Assembly: GCA_000310025.1 (NCBI GenBank)
Contig: FN649739.1
Location: 2,286,894 to 2,299,289, forward strand
DNA length: 12,396 bases
Direction: 5' to 3'
From: Ectocarpus siliculosus
Taxonomy: Eukaryota; Sar; Phaeophyceae; Ectocarpales; Ectocarpaceae
The notes under the pieces: model-generated
Told to the model about the DNA's origin: nothing
Database searches by the model: none
The model's input: only the letters and a program-made list of their open reading frames with translations
Part shown: positions 1 through 8,787 of the stretch, piece after piece
How the letters are laid out: each line of letters begins with the position of its first letter
Position numbering within the stretch: position 1 is the stretch's first letter
Program-made: the position numbers and the translations under genes

Positions 1-13
1 GGGGGGGGGGGGG
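1..13. repeat. Poly-G contig end
   Basis: The window begins with 13 consecutive G and ends with 21 C (12376-12396). Internal G-runs also occur at 560-570 and 1709-1721. Matching homopolymers at both ends suggest the contig stops at hard-to-sequence poly-G tracts, so run lengths are unreliable. Confidence 0.85.
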
Positions 14-1690
14 CATTCGTGTTTCGAGTTTGTAGGAATTGACTGAAAACATACGGCGTACAACGACTGAAAACTTAACATGACTACAACACCAGACGGC
101 TAGCAGTGAAATGTTTATCTCGTCATGCGCCTGGGGGTGGGGTTGGTGAAGCAAAGCGGGAAAGGCAGAGAGCGAGAGGCACACACACGCAGGGAGACGC
201 AGCGGTCCGGGGGGCGGGGAAGAGAGAAGACACTAAGGAGGAAGACCAATATTCTTGGCCGCACTTTTGGCAACTCTCGCTTGGGACAGCGCAGCGAGCA
301 CGCGTGCGCCACACGGACGGCCGCGAGGAATCAGCGGCATGGTGGAAGTTCCAGCTTGACGCCACGATGAGGCAGCACGCTTTGACGCTGGCAGAAGCAG
401 TATTAAAGTGGCGCTGACAGCAGTAAGTGACGGCGGTGATTGTTTTGTAACCACCCAGTATCAGGAGGCAGGGGCATTGTTTCCGGTCCACCTCACACGG
501 CCTCACATGTCAGGGGGGCGAGGGCCCGCGGATCACTTCCCCTCACGGCCTCCGTGCCAGGGGGGGGGGGCGTAGATCACGAAGGAGTGTACACGCGATT
601 TCCGCAACATGACTGACCCTTCTTTCTTGGGTCTCTTCGGTTTACCGCGGTGCTACTGCAGATGCTAATCAAAGTATGTAACCCACGAGTTCGCACACAT
701 GCACAGGGCTTGGGGAAAGCTGTGGCGTACAAGTGTCTTCTCGCAAAATGGGTTAGTGGAGAATACTATTTACTTCCGGGAGTCGTTCACTTTCCAATCT
801 TGATTTTGGTTCCCTTCGGGGGGCCTTTCAGGTTTTGTTACCATTCGAAAGCAACGTCGTTTCATGTGGCAGCTTGCCAGCAATTGTGAGGCCAGCAAGC
901 AGAAACAGACACACGAGACACACACAGGGTTTTGGGTGTGATGTGTCTCTCGGAAAGCATACATAGCTTTGGCACCCTGGGTGTCAACGACCTTCAAGCT
1001 CTGTCTTTCGGGAGGCTTTGATCGATAACCGTTGACATTTCAACAAGCTTTTTTATTAGTTATCCGGCAAAGTGCGGTCGAGCCAATACACACACCAAAC
1101 CTCAGCCTGAGAAAAGGCGCCCGATGAACAAGAAATAAACACCCTGGAAAAAAACCCTGGCAACACAACACCCAGCACAGGTACACGTGTACCATTCTTG
1201 AGGGTGCGACGTTGAATGAATCGTGTGCGCGCAGGGGGTTGATGATAAGTAATGTGCTGTTGCAGGTGTGGTGTGCTGTTCCAGCTGTACATCCCCATAG
1301 GGCTGCTTCGTAGGGTATCGCAAAGATTTTCGGCGAGCCAGGAGACGGGGGCGGGGGGTAGGCAAACGGAGCAAATAAAGCCTCGTTTGTAGACCTTCTT
1401 CGTCGTCCAAGCGTCCTCCGGGGAAAAAGGGCTGTGAGATTGGAGGCCAAACAAACCCCACGACACACGAGCGAGAGCAGCTGGCGGGGGGAGGGGGAGT
1501 CGTGTGTGTTGTCTTAGATAGCATCGACCGCGTTACATAACCGGCTTACTTACCAATGAAAATACGCCAGTCTTTGTAGCATGTAGCGGGATGAAAAATA
1601 CGAGCACGCTTCTAGGCAAACGGTAAGGGTTTTTGTGTGTGTGTGTGAACAACATCACATGCCGCAGAATTCGCGTCCCTATAACCAACG
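1..1690. other. Left region without a supported gene
   Basis: I see no gene I can support here. Open frames on both strands are short and mutually overlapping, with no conserved motif or GC3 bias. Visible contents are an 11-G run at 560-570, CA-rich stretches near 180 and 905-930, and a TG run near 1632-1648. Minus-strand frames at 1040-1530 are open in all three phases at once, which argues against any being real. One weak exon-like stretch (1285-1357) is listed among the rejected items. Confidence 0.6.
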
Positions 1691-1720
1691 ATGGGGGATC
1701 GTTTCGGAGGGGGGGGGGGG
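1691..1720 (+). CDS. Possible tiny Gly-rich first exon
   Basis: ATG at 1691 opens a ten-codon stretch, MGDRFGGGGG, running through a poly-G tract into a perfect tandem donor (GTAAGTAAGT from 1721). It ends in phase 0, which matches the phase-0 start of the candidate exon at 2083; the intron would be 362 nt. Such Gly-rich starts occur in RNA-binding and disordered proteins, but ten residues prove nothing. A homopolymer length error would change the phase. The donor match is the only strong evidence, so this is speculative. Confidence 0.22.
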
Positions 1721-1721
1721 G
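1709..1721. repeat. Internal poly-G tract (13 G)
   Basis: Thirteen consecutive G lie directly before a TAAGTAAGT sequence, so the last G forms part of a donor-like site. A GA-rich microsatellite follows at about 1750-1767. Confidence 0.85.
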
Positions 1722-2082
1722 TAAGTAAGTCAGCACGAAAGACCCAAAGGAGAGAGAGAGAGAGAGTGTTTTGCTGCTGAAGGGCACCTTCGCACGTAGT
1801 TCTCGTTCTTTGCGGCTGCTCGCTCCAGCCTCGCCTTTTCCATCTGCGACAAAGGTAGGCCAACAAAAAAGGGGCAAGGAGTACAAAGGGGGAGATATTT
1901 AGAAGAGAAGAGGTGCCCCAAGACTTTGGGCTTTGTGGCATGGTGAGGATGAGGGATGGGGGGCTAAAGACAGTCAAGATTTATTTGAAGACCATCTCGG
2001 CCGGGACATCTGAAGCAAGAGAAGAGATGGCCGCGGTTTGCGTGCGCTGGTCCAGACTTCCGGAACGTGAGATTCCCTGCAG

Positions 2083-2279
2083 AGGGAAAACAGGGTTGCG
2101 TCCCAAAACACGAGGGGGACCACAGCAAGGAAGCAGCACTCTCATGACACGCCCACCGACAGACGGGGAAAGGGGCAAGCCGGCGGAAGAGCCGTTCCGG
2201 CTCGGGTACCTCGCGCTGAGGACGGACCAGTCTACAACGCCATCATCATGAGCGACCGAGAGACTTTCAGACGCAAGCA
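2083..2279 (+). CDS. Candidate plus-strand coding exon, unknown product
   Basis: An open stretch of 197 nt lies between an acceptor (GATTCCCTGCAG, ending at 2082) and a strong donor (GTAAGTA from 2280). In phase 0 it encodes a hydrophilic Arg/Gly-rich segment, then DGPVYNAIIMSDRETFRRK, whose codons are GC3-rich (GTC TAC AAC GCC ATC ATC ATG AGC GAC). It ends in phase 2. I do not recognise a family. The next exon would have to lie beyond the minus-strand Gln-rich gene, so the two models conflict unless that gene is nested in an intron. The donor read in reverse (TACTTAC) could instead be a branch point for a minus-strand acceptor at 2264. Confidence 0.33.
2246..2263 (-). CDS. Possible terminal exon of the Gln-rich gene
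   Basis: On the minus strand an acceptor (CTGAAAG, ending at 2264) follows a pyrimidine-rich, AG-free stretch and a branch-point-like TACTTAC. Splicing from the donor at 2498 in phase 0 gives SLGRS then TGA. Another phase-0 acceptor (CCTCAG, exon from 2215) would give 83 more codons beginning REVPEPERLFRRLAP and a stop at 1964-1966. A minus-strand AATAAA lies near 1979. I cannot choose between these ends. Confidence 0.28.
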   Translation of the reverse strand, partial: SLGRS

Positions 2280-2498
2280 GTAAGTATAAAGAAATTCAGT
2301 GGCAAGGGTACAAAAAAAAAAGAACGGGTTTTGCTCCGTGCGAAACACCCCGGTGTATCATACGGCGTCGTACTCGTGCGATGGATGTTAGGCCGTCGGA
2401 CGTGTGAGTGTAGAGCGCACAAGACAACACGACGATCAAAAACGATAACAAAATGACGACAAGAGCAAAAAAACCAAAAGAAAACAAGGGGGTTTTAC
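2264..2498 (-). other. Probable intron of the Gln-rich gene
   Basis: It starts GTAAAAC at 2498 on the minus strand and has long T-rich stretches before the acceptor at 2264. All forward frames of the Gln-rich ORF become T-rich and non-coding in composition past 2498, supporting a real boundary. Length would be 235 nt. Confidence 0.5.
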
Positions 2499-2878
2499 CT
2501 TTCCGATCAGGTTTCCGTGGATGTAGCCTCGTCGGTTGTCCAGCACTTGGCCTGGCTGGAGCTGTTGCTCCTGGCGCTCTTGCATCGCAGCCATCGTCTT
2601 GGCTATGGCCTCCTGCGCTACTTGTTGAGGAGTGAGCTGCTGCTGCTGCTGTGGTTGCTGGTGCTGGTGCTGGTGCTGCTGCTGTCCCGCCGCCGGCGCT
2701 GGTGCTGCCACCGGCGCCACCCCTACTCCTGGGTAGGCGTAAGCTCCGAGGGTTTGGCCGGGGGCTGCGGGGGGCGGTTGCTGCGGCGTCGCCAACAGTG
2801 GTAGCGACAGAGGCTGCTGCTGCTGTGGCTGCTGCTGATACTGCTGCTGTTGTGGATACTGCTGTTGGTAGCCAACCG

Positions 2879-2913
<35 letters not shown>

Positions 2914-3008
2914 TGCGGCTGTGGCTGTTGCTGCGGGTAGTGCCCGTACGCGGAAGCAGCGGAGGCGTATCCCCCAACCGGTGCTCCGGGCGCCGGCAGG
3001 GCGGCGTA

Positions 3009-3063
<55 letters not shown>

Positions 3064-3252
3064 GGTGGTTGGGCAGCGTACTGCTGCTGTTGGCGATGTG
3101 CAGCACTGCTTACAGCAGCAGGCTGCTGGTGTTGCGGCTGAGCCTGCCAGGGCTGCGGGTACGAGGCGTACGCTGGTGCGGGCGGGGGTGCAGCGGCCGC
3201 CCCCGGAGCCACCGCAACAACCTGCTGCTGCTGCTGCTGCTGCTGCACGGGA

Positions 3253-3285
<33 letters not shown>

Positions 3286-3368
3286 GCGGGTGGTGGTGCT
3301 GGTGAAGCGGTACCGTAAGCGGCGTAGTACCCGGCGGGTGCCGCCGCCGTCGGCTGAGTAGGGGTCAT
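2499..3368 (-). CDS. Glutamine-rich low-complexity protein, main coding segment
   Basis: This is a 290-codon frame from ATG (3368-3366), beginning MTPTQPTAAAPAGYYAAYG, to a donor after AAG at 2499. It has Q-runs of 10, 8, 18 and 12 separated by Ala/Pro/Tyr/Gly-rich linkers, and a less repetitive tail with LTPQQVAQEAIAKTM and GYIHGNLIGK. The tail looks helical and more conserved than the rest. The Q frame is preferred over the Ala and Ser frames because CAA interrupts CAG runs and because Tyr, Pro and Gly recur between the tracts. Prion-like Q/Y/P composition is common in transcription or RNA-processing factors, but no folded domain is visible. Translation could start upstream in frame (3452), or an acceptor CTGCAG ending at 3392 could join an earlier exon. 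Confidence 0.6.
2880..2915 (-). repeat. CAG/CAA tract encoding Q12
   Basis: On the plus strand this is TTG, nine CTG, TTG, CTG, read on the minus strand as twelve Gln codons with two CAA interruptions. It lies inside the Gln-rich coding segment. Confidence 0.9.
3009..3062 (-). repeat. CAG tract encoding Q18
   Basis: Seventeen uninterrupted CTG triplets plus one TTG on the plus strand give 18 Gln codons on the minus strand. It is the longest and purest trinucleotide run in the window, so the most likely to vary in length between individuals. Confidence 0.92.
3222..3284 (-). repeat. Two CAG tracts encoding Q8 and Q10
   Basis: Eight CTG triplets (3222-3245) and ten CTG triplets (3255-3284) on the plus strand are separated by nine bases that encode Tyr-Pro-Val on the minus strand. 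Confidence 0.9.
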
Positions 3369-4542
3369 CACGGCTGCTGCTGCCGCTGCTGCTGCAGTTG
3401 TTGAGAAAAAAGGGCAAACACGCGAACCCAACAGAAATGGCGAGAGCGGCAAAAGACTGAAATGAGATGCTTGTTGTCAGCCTCCCAAACATCGTCCCTG
3501 CTCTCTGCTAACTAGTGTCATGCTGCTGGTTCTGCTCGCTTTCGCCGCAGCATGTGGGAGGCAGGCCTCAGCGCAACTCACGCCCGCGAGGGTTTGTTGA
3601 GACAGGTCCCGATTTTGCTTTCGAGCGGGCAGTAGTAGTGTAGCGTATGGCATGCTACAATGCGCCCCGTACTATGCCGGGGGGTATTCGAGCCGAGATC
3701 GCAATATAATAACAGTATGCATAGCGCCAACAAATTGCTGCAAACCATGTCCGGGCGAGACACGGACCGCTCGCAGTGTAGGGCTTGATGGGTTCGTTGC
3801 ACGCGGGCACGGGGGCAGCAAAGAACACTGGTTACATATGCAGAGCTGAAATAAACACGCGAACTGCTGCAGTGTTGTAGATGGTGCAAATTTCACAGTC
3901 CTGCGGAGCTTGCGCAATCAGAGAGAAAGCCGTGCGGCCTATCCATGCTTTTTATCTTGAGAGGTCCGGCAAAAAAAAAACGCGCAATGTGTACAGATTG
4001 GCACACTTGTGCCCGAAATTTCTGCTGTTGTCATGCCACCCGTCGACACCAGGTTCATTTTTTCCAACCACTACTATGGTACTGACAGGCGAACGAAGAC
4101 CGCGGCCGTGTGGAGTGGACAGCAAACAGAGAGCTCGAGGCGTGCAAGGCTATAGACGAAGGTCCACGGATCTCACTGAAACGGAAGGGTCGCATTGACA
4201 CTCACCGCTGTGCGTGTGCAACCCAAGGGGCTTGGACAGTGCTCGGGTAGAGTGCCTGTCCCGTGGGCGTCCGCCGCCGCTAGAGAGAATACACAGCAGA
4301 GAGAGAGAGGGAACAACACACTGGCAGTACGGAGCACTCAGTAAAAGCCAAGGTGGAGGGGCACGCACAGAAAATTCTACCTTGAAGTACGGGGATGCAC
4401 ACATCAACTTCTCATTCGTTGTGCCCCCGCTGAAATACGGTAGCTGCGGCGCCTCCAGGCAGGCTGTCCACGTCCTAGCTGGAGGGAGAGCGACAGGGAG
4501 GGAGTTTGGACGGGAGAACGAAGGGTTCGGCGTGGAGACAGC
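3369..4542. other. Intergenic region between divergent genes
   Basis: The region lies between the 5' end of the minus-strand Gln-rich gene and the plus-strand zinc-knuckle/GNAT gene, so it should hold both promoters and 5' UTRs. I see no clear TATA box placed for either start. Open frames here are short and lack codon bias. A GA-rich stretch lies around 4284-4312. Confidence 0.5.
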
Positions 4543-4605
4543 ATGGCCGAGATGCAGCAAGAGGAACCGCCGATGTGCGGCGTGTGCAACCACCGCCATC
4601 ACCAG
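4543..4605 (+). CDS. Exon 1 of zinc-knuckle GNAT acetyltransferase gene
   Basis: The ATG at 4543 sits in a purine-rich context (GAGACAGCATGG) and opens 21 GC-rich codons, MAEMQQEEPPMCGVCNHRHH and Q, ending exactly at CAG before GTATTG. It supplies C12, C15, H17, H19 and H20, half of a metal-binding knuckle. Joined in phase 0 to the exon at 8179 it gives C-x2-C-x9-C-x2-C-G-H, a complete ligand set. This completion across a 3.57-kb intron is the main support for the join. The start could in principle be internal, since CAG precedes it at 4539-4541, but there is no pyrimidine tract, so a true first coding exon is more likely. Confidence 0.62.
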
Positions 4606-5248
4606 GTATTGAACGTGCGGTGTGTGTGTGCAAGAAACAGCTCAAGGAAGAGAGACACATCCAAGGGGATGTCTCGTTCAAAGACACTATTTTTTGTTGT
4701 TAACAGAGCCCGGTGTGTGCGAGATATAGCTACCTATACACACACGTTGATCTGGGCGAATGTCTTCTTCAAGTTCCATCTCGCACGCGGGCGGTGTCGC
4801 GTTTTGGGTGATTTGGTCACGGCATTTTATGTTCTCGTCGTCGTCTCTTGTCTCCCGATCTTGATCTGTCCGCTTCGGCGACAGACAACGGCAGTCGGAA
4901 GCAAGCTCGGCTGCCTTGCTGCTGCTCTGCTGTCATCCCAAGAGAGAAATCAATCGCCCGGGACTTTGTAGAGAGAACGGGGTAGTATTCCGTCTTGTCT
5001 AGTCTTATCGTCCTTTGGCGTTGAAGTTCTTAGCGGCTGGAGTCACGCCGCAGCCTCCTATTGTCGTGCGTCTACAGTACCATGTCACAACAGCAAGTGT
5101 TGTACTCGTGTGTGCTGCACACGCTTAGTGTTTCAGATGATTTAGGTCCGCTCTCGGGTGTATGTAGAGTATGCTTGCAGCCACGCGAACTCACGATGGC
5201 GAGCGAGGTTGTCACGCCGCCGGCTGCTATGTCACTTTGTGCTCGTCA

Positions 5249-5283
5249 CAACACACACACACACAACACGCACAACACACACA
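5249..5283. repeat. CA-rich microsatellite
   Basis: A run of CA dinucleotides is interrupted by AACA and ACGC, followed by short A/C-rich sequence up to about 5310. It is simple sequence within intron 1. Confidence 0.8.
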
Positions 5284-5378
5284 TGCCGATATGCTAATAA
5301 TAAAAACACACGCATGCCGATGCTAAATAGTAACGCATGCACGCACGACCGAAGGCTTCTCTGTTGTTGAGAGAGTAC

Positions 5379-5499
5379 CTGATATAGGTGGTGGCGTAGT
5401 AAAGGTCCTTGAGCAGCAACAACAGCTTAGTCAGATTCAATTTACACACAACCTCTTCATGTCGCAAATGCCTTGTCAGCAAGTAGGCCAACACGCCGC
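5379..5499 (-). CDS. Exon-like minus-strand segment inside intron 1, unknown
   Basis: On the minus strand, an AG (AAATAAG, ending at 5500) is followed by 121 open nt ending at a donor (ATCAG then GTACTC). The frame encodes VLAYLLTRHLRHEEVVCKLN, then LTKLLLLLKDLYYATTYI: an amphipathic, Leu-rich helical pattern with varied, protein-like residues. No family is recognised. The acceptor is weak and AT-rich. It could be a fragment of a nested gene or a decayed mobile element, lying opposite to the host gene. Confidence 0.28.
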
Positions 5500-5568
5500 C
5501 TTATTTAACACGTTATTTGATACTTCAAGAGTTCATTCTTGTTGTTTTTAGCAAAGTGATCGACGGCT

Positions 5569-5574
5569 TATAAA
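5569..5574 (+). promoter_or_regulatory. TATA-box-like element in intron 1
   Basis: CTTATAAAGGGGGG is a textbook TATA box with a G-rich flank. About 66 nt downstream is an ATG (5640) opening only 29 codons, then a consensus donor GTAAGT at 5745. An intron is an unexpected place for such a set, so this may be a nested promoter or chance. Confidence 0.35.
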
Positions 5575-5646
5575 GGGGGGCGCGTCCTACCTAGCTTGTG
5601 TGTACGTTACTTCTAGCTGATTTGACGATTTTTTTCGCAATGGTTG

Positions 5647-5672
5647 ATGCAAATTACGCATTTCATTTGCAT
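5647..5672. repeat. 8-bp inverted repeat, ATGCAAAT octamers
   Basis: ATGCAAAT (5647-5654) and its exact complement ATTTGCAT (5665-5672) are separated by 10 nt. The arms match the classical octamer motif in animals; here this is only a sequence resemblance just downstream of the TATA-like box. Confidence 0.5.
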
Positions 5673-6700
5673 GCAAACACAGAATCCCAAGCATTTGATT
5701 GCTGCTGTTCATACACGCCGTCAACATGAAGTTGATGGGGACCTGTAAGTCGAGGTGGGCGTACATGTGCAGCTCAGCTTCAATTTCTTTCTTCAGACCA
5801 CCGTGGCTCTCCGCTTGCGCGTGCAGGCTAACGCCTACCTAGGCTTGTTGTTGTCCCGGCATTTTTTCGCGTAGCTGGACCGCTGTTCCCTCACGTCCTC
5901 ATCTTCAAGACACTCACACACTCAGCAAACAGCTGATAACACATGATGCAGCAACAATGACGTTTGGTGGCGGTTCAGAAGCAGGCAGGGCACCGTCGTC
6001 CAGCTGCTGCGGGCCCCCCGTCGGCTTGAAACCTTCGAGCGTGCTCTCGTTTTTTATCCCGCTACAGTTGGCGCCCGCGCTTAAGAACCTCTTACTTAGG
6101 GTGAGGCTCGTATGTTAGTTTCTCTGTGGGGTGCCCCACAGCGACTATGTGGGTTTTAGTGTACGATTCTTGGCTGAGCACGTGTTCTTTATGGCCAAGT
6201 TCTTTTAAGTTCTCATGCTTCGAGCCTGAATTTCTTCAATCCCAGATTCTCGAGTGCGGGCGCCAACTTGTACAGTATACTGCAAAAACAGACGCAGCAG
6301 TGTTTTCATTGGTCGGCCGGTTTGTTCAGCCGGTTTCAGCGCGCTCGATGCTGCAGCAGTACAGTACAGTACAGCAGTGGTTAGCGCACGCTCTCTCAAG
6401 AACATGGCAATTGAGATATAACGTACGTAGCGATAACAGCCTCGAAAAGCTCAAAACATAACAAATTTTGAGCAGCACCGTTCGTTTGTGAGCCGGACTA
6501 AATGAGAACTTCACTTACCCTTCTCTAGCGACCATTCGCATCATAGCATCGAAACTAACAACTCAAGGCCTCCGCCGAAGCTTGAGGTTTCTCATGTGCG
6601 GGCGATATAACTGTTGCAACAAAAAAACGCAACGGGGCACGTACGCGCGGAAGGACCGGTCTCACAGCAGCGGTGATATTGGGTTGTACTGTACCGCCCA

Positions 6701-6724
6701 ACGCTAACGCTAACGCTAACGCTA
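6701..6724. repeat. Hexamer repeat (CGCTAA)n
   Basis: Three full CGCTAA units and a fourth variant (CGCTAG) stand in tandem. They are followed by two copies of AAATCCCCGG (6726-6735 and 6745-6754). They lie about 100 bases upstream of the 78-bp array. Confidence 0.8.
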
Positions 6725-6826
6725 GAAATCCCCGGATGTAAATAAAATCCCCGGGTTCGATTGTATCCCGTGGTGAGCGGCTTCGTTCAGTTTGTAGCCT
6801 TCGGGAGGAGAGTAGGATTGGTTTTG

Positions 6827-7372
6827 CTAGGGGGTATGGGGTGGGGTTGGTGGTTAGAGTTAGGGTATGAGATACGAAACTACGGAACCCCCCGCTCAAT
6901 TTCACTAGGGGGTATGGGGTGGGGTTGGTGGTTAGGGTTAGGGTATGGGATACGAAACTACGGAACCCCCCGCTCAATTTCACTAGGGGGTATGGGGTGG
7001 GGTTGGTGGTTAGGGTTAGGGTATGGGATACGAAACTACGGAACCCCCCGCTCAATTTCACTAGGGGGTATGGGGTGGGGTTGGTGGTTAGGGTTAGGGT
7101 ATGAGATACGAAACTACGGAACCCCCCGCTCAATTTCACTAGGGGGTATGGGGTGGGGTTGGTGGTTAGGGTTAGGGTATGGGATACGAAACTACGGAAC
7201 CCCCCGCTCAATTTCACTAGGGGGTATGGGGTGGGGTTGGTGGTTAGGGTTAGGGTATGAGATACGAAACTACGGAACCCCCCGCTCAATTTCACTAGGG
7301 GGTATGGGGTGGGGTTGGTGGTTAGGGTTAGGGTATGGGATACGAAACTACGGAACCCCCCGCTCAATTTCA
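6827..7372. repeat. 78-bp minisatellite, seven near-identical units
   Basis: Units start at 6827, 6905, 6983, 7061, 7139, 7217 and 7295. Each carries runs of 5, 4, 4, 3 and 3 G and the telomere-type doublet TTAGGGTTAGGG (one base changed in unit 1), then a GATACGAAACTACGGAAC segment and a C-rich end. The only other clear variation is GGGTATGAGA versus GGGTATGGGA: units 1, 4 and 6 have the A form, the others the G form. Such low divergence indicates recent expansion. The array is in intron 1 of the GNAT gene. Because 78 is divisible by three it gives long open frames on both strands (about 298 codons plus, 278 minus), which are best treated as artefacts. Confidence 0.95.
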
Positions 7373-7654
7373 CACGGCGGGTTGGTGACAAGATCGTCGC
7401 GAAGGCGGTCTGCTTTGTTCGGGGTGTGTGTGTGTGCTTCCTTCTGTGCAGACGGTAGACTCGCCTTCAAGTTTCTTGACCCGAGTCATCTGGTAGTCTT
7501 TGAGTACATTGGCAACGGACGCATGGTCCGCCATTTCCCCCCTTTTCGTTATTCGCGGTGTTTTGAGGACTTGCCTTTGTGGTTTTGTGGAGAGAGGTTA
7601 AGCCCCCGCCCGGAGCTTGGAAACGTTGATACATCACACTCGACGACGGTGGCA

Positions 7655-7714
7655 TAAATTGTCTTATTTATGGTTAAATTGTCATGTTTATGGTTAAATT
7701 GTCTTATTTATGGT
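7655..7714. repeat. Three tandem 20-bp units
   Basis: TAAATTGTCTTATTTATGGT appears at 7655-7674 and 7695-7714, with the middle unit (7675-7694) differing at three positions. This is AT-rich sequence within otherwise GC-rich surroundings, about 280 bases after the 78-bp array. Confidence 0.92.
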
Positions 7715-8178
7715 TGAACCTGCTACCCAGAATCCAGAGAAGGGGAAGTGTTTGTTTGTCCTCCTGCCCGCCACACTACGGTGAGCGCTGCCGATCCACC
7801 GCCTGGTGCTCTTCTGGCAAAAGGAAGATCCGCAGTTCTCGGCTCGTCTTGTTTTCGTTTGGTCGTTTGCCCTGACGAGAGCCTGACCAGCGAGAGACCC
7901 AAGCGAAAAGGTGCGGTTTTGCGATGGCCTACTTTCCGAAGCCTGCTTTTCGAGCGCGAAGAACCGCCGTCACACCGGAACCCGCATCTTCTGGCAGTTT
8001 TTTTTCTTATTTTAGTCCTTTCTTCTCTCGCCTATGGTAACATGTGCGTTTTTTTTTTGTTGATTGTCCGCACCCCGCACACCCCTCGGGGCCCGATCCT
8101 GCGGCTCGTTCGTGCTCACTAGTCCTGCCTTCTTCCCCATGTATGTTTTCATTTGCGGGCGAACTTCTGCGTGGCCAG

Positions 8179-8339
8179 GGGGTGAAGTGCGCCATCTGCG
8201 GGCACAAGGGGAAGGGCAAGGTGTACCAGATGCTGACGGACATGCCCTGCGAGAAGGGGCTCAACTTCCGCTTCTTCGACCAGCGCACGAACAAGCAGTG
8301 GTTCAAGGGGTACTGGGCGCTCGCCCGCATAATCCGAAG
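8179..8339 (+). CDS. Exon 2 of GNAT gene: rest of zinc knuckle and linker
   Basis: The acceptor GGCCAG ends at 8178 and the donor GTAGGT starts at 8340. In phase 0 the exon encodes residues 22-74 plus two bases of codon 75, with strong GC3 bias (AAG GTG TAC CAG ATG CTG ACG GAC ATG). It starts GVKCAICGHKGKGK, giving C25, C28 and H30, which complete the knuckle from exon 1. A linker rich in aromatic residues (NFRFFDQRTNKQWFKGYW) follows, then ALARIIR, the first GNAT helix. An alternative is a start at ATG 8143, in frame, which would make this a first exon with only half of the knuckle. A tandem donor (GTAGGTAG) could also give a 4-nt longer, frame-shifted form. Confidence 0.78.
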
Positions 8340-8738
8340 GTAGGTAGTTGCACGCACGTTACGAGGGCAGGGCGCAGGGGGGCTATGGCCCCCCCATGTC
8401 CTCGGATTTGCGGGTGGTGGTCACACTTGTAGGAGGCGGTAGGCATAGACCGAATAACCTGTGGAACGCACTCGAGATGGCTGACAACCGTTACGCATGT
8501 ACGGGGCCAACGAAGAATAGAATGAGGCGATTACACGAGACCGTATGGCGCACAAGGTTTATTTACTCCTTGAGGACCGTGTGGAGAATGTGCGGATGGG
8601 TGGTCGGATGGGTGGTTTTTGCACGGGGGACGGCGGAGAAGTGGGGGGGTTGCAAGCGACAAGATATGTGATAATCATTCGCTGCTGTTGGTGCTGCCTT
8701 GGCCGCTTCTGTAACCGCTCCTGACTTCGTTGCGCACC

Positions 8739-8787
<49 letters not shown>

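Larger units (their letters stand above)
4606..8178 (+). other. Intron 1 of the GNAT gene (3573 nt)
   Basis: Inferred from the donor GTATTG at 4606 and the acceptor GGCCAG ending at 8178, with phase 0 kept. It contains a CA-rich run, a possible nested transcription unit (about 5379-5750), a short hexamer repeat, the 78-bp minisatellite and a 20-bp triplicate. In 4606-5378, 5750-6700 and 7715-8140 I see no other coding exon I can support; 7980-8060 is T-rich. Confidence 0.52.

Noticed and set aside
1285-1357. Plus-strand exon-like stretch LYIPIGLLRRVSQRFSASQE between TTCCAG and GTAGGC
   Set aside because: It is short, has a weak acceptor next to a competing AG, and has no partner exon in matching phase nearby.
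1040-1530. Minus-strand frames of 136-142 codons
   Set aside because: All three phases are open over the same bases with no codon bias or recognisable motif, so a chance lack of stops is more likely.
2651-3361. Poly-Ala or poly-Leu proteins on the plus strand opposite the Gln-rich gene
   Set aside because: CTG runs are open in several frames. CAA/CAG mixing and recurrent Tyr/Pro/Gly favour the minus-strand Gln frame.
6744-6775. tRNA-like T-loop (GGGTTCGATTG)
   Set aside because: The flanking bases do not form a T stem, and no acceptor, D or anticodon arm could be fitted around it.
6555-7657. Long open frames on both strands across the 78-bp array (278 codons minus, 298 codons plus)
   Set aside because: They exist because the repeat length is a multiple of three and lacks stops. 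The translations are near-identical 26-residue repeats, no frame has codon bias, and both strands are open at once.
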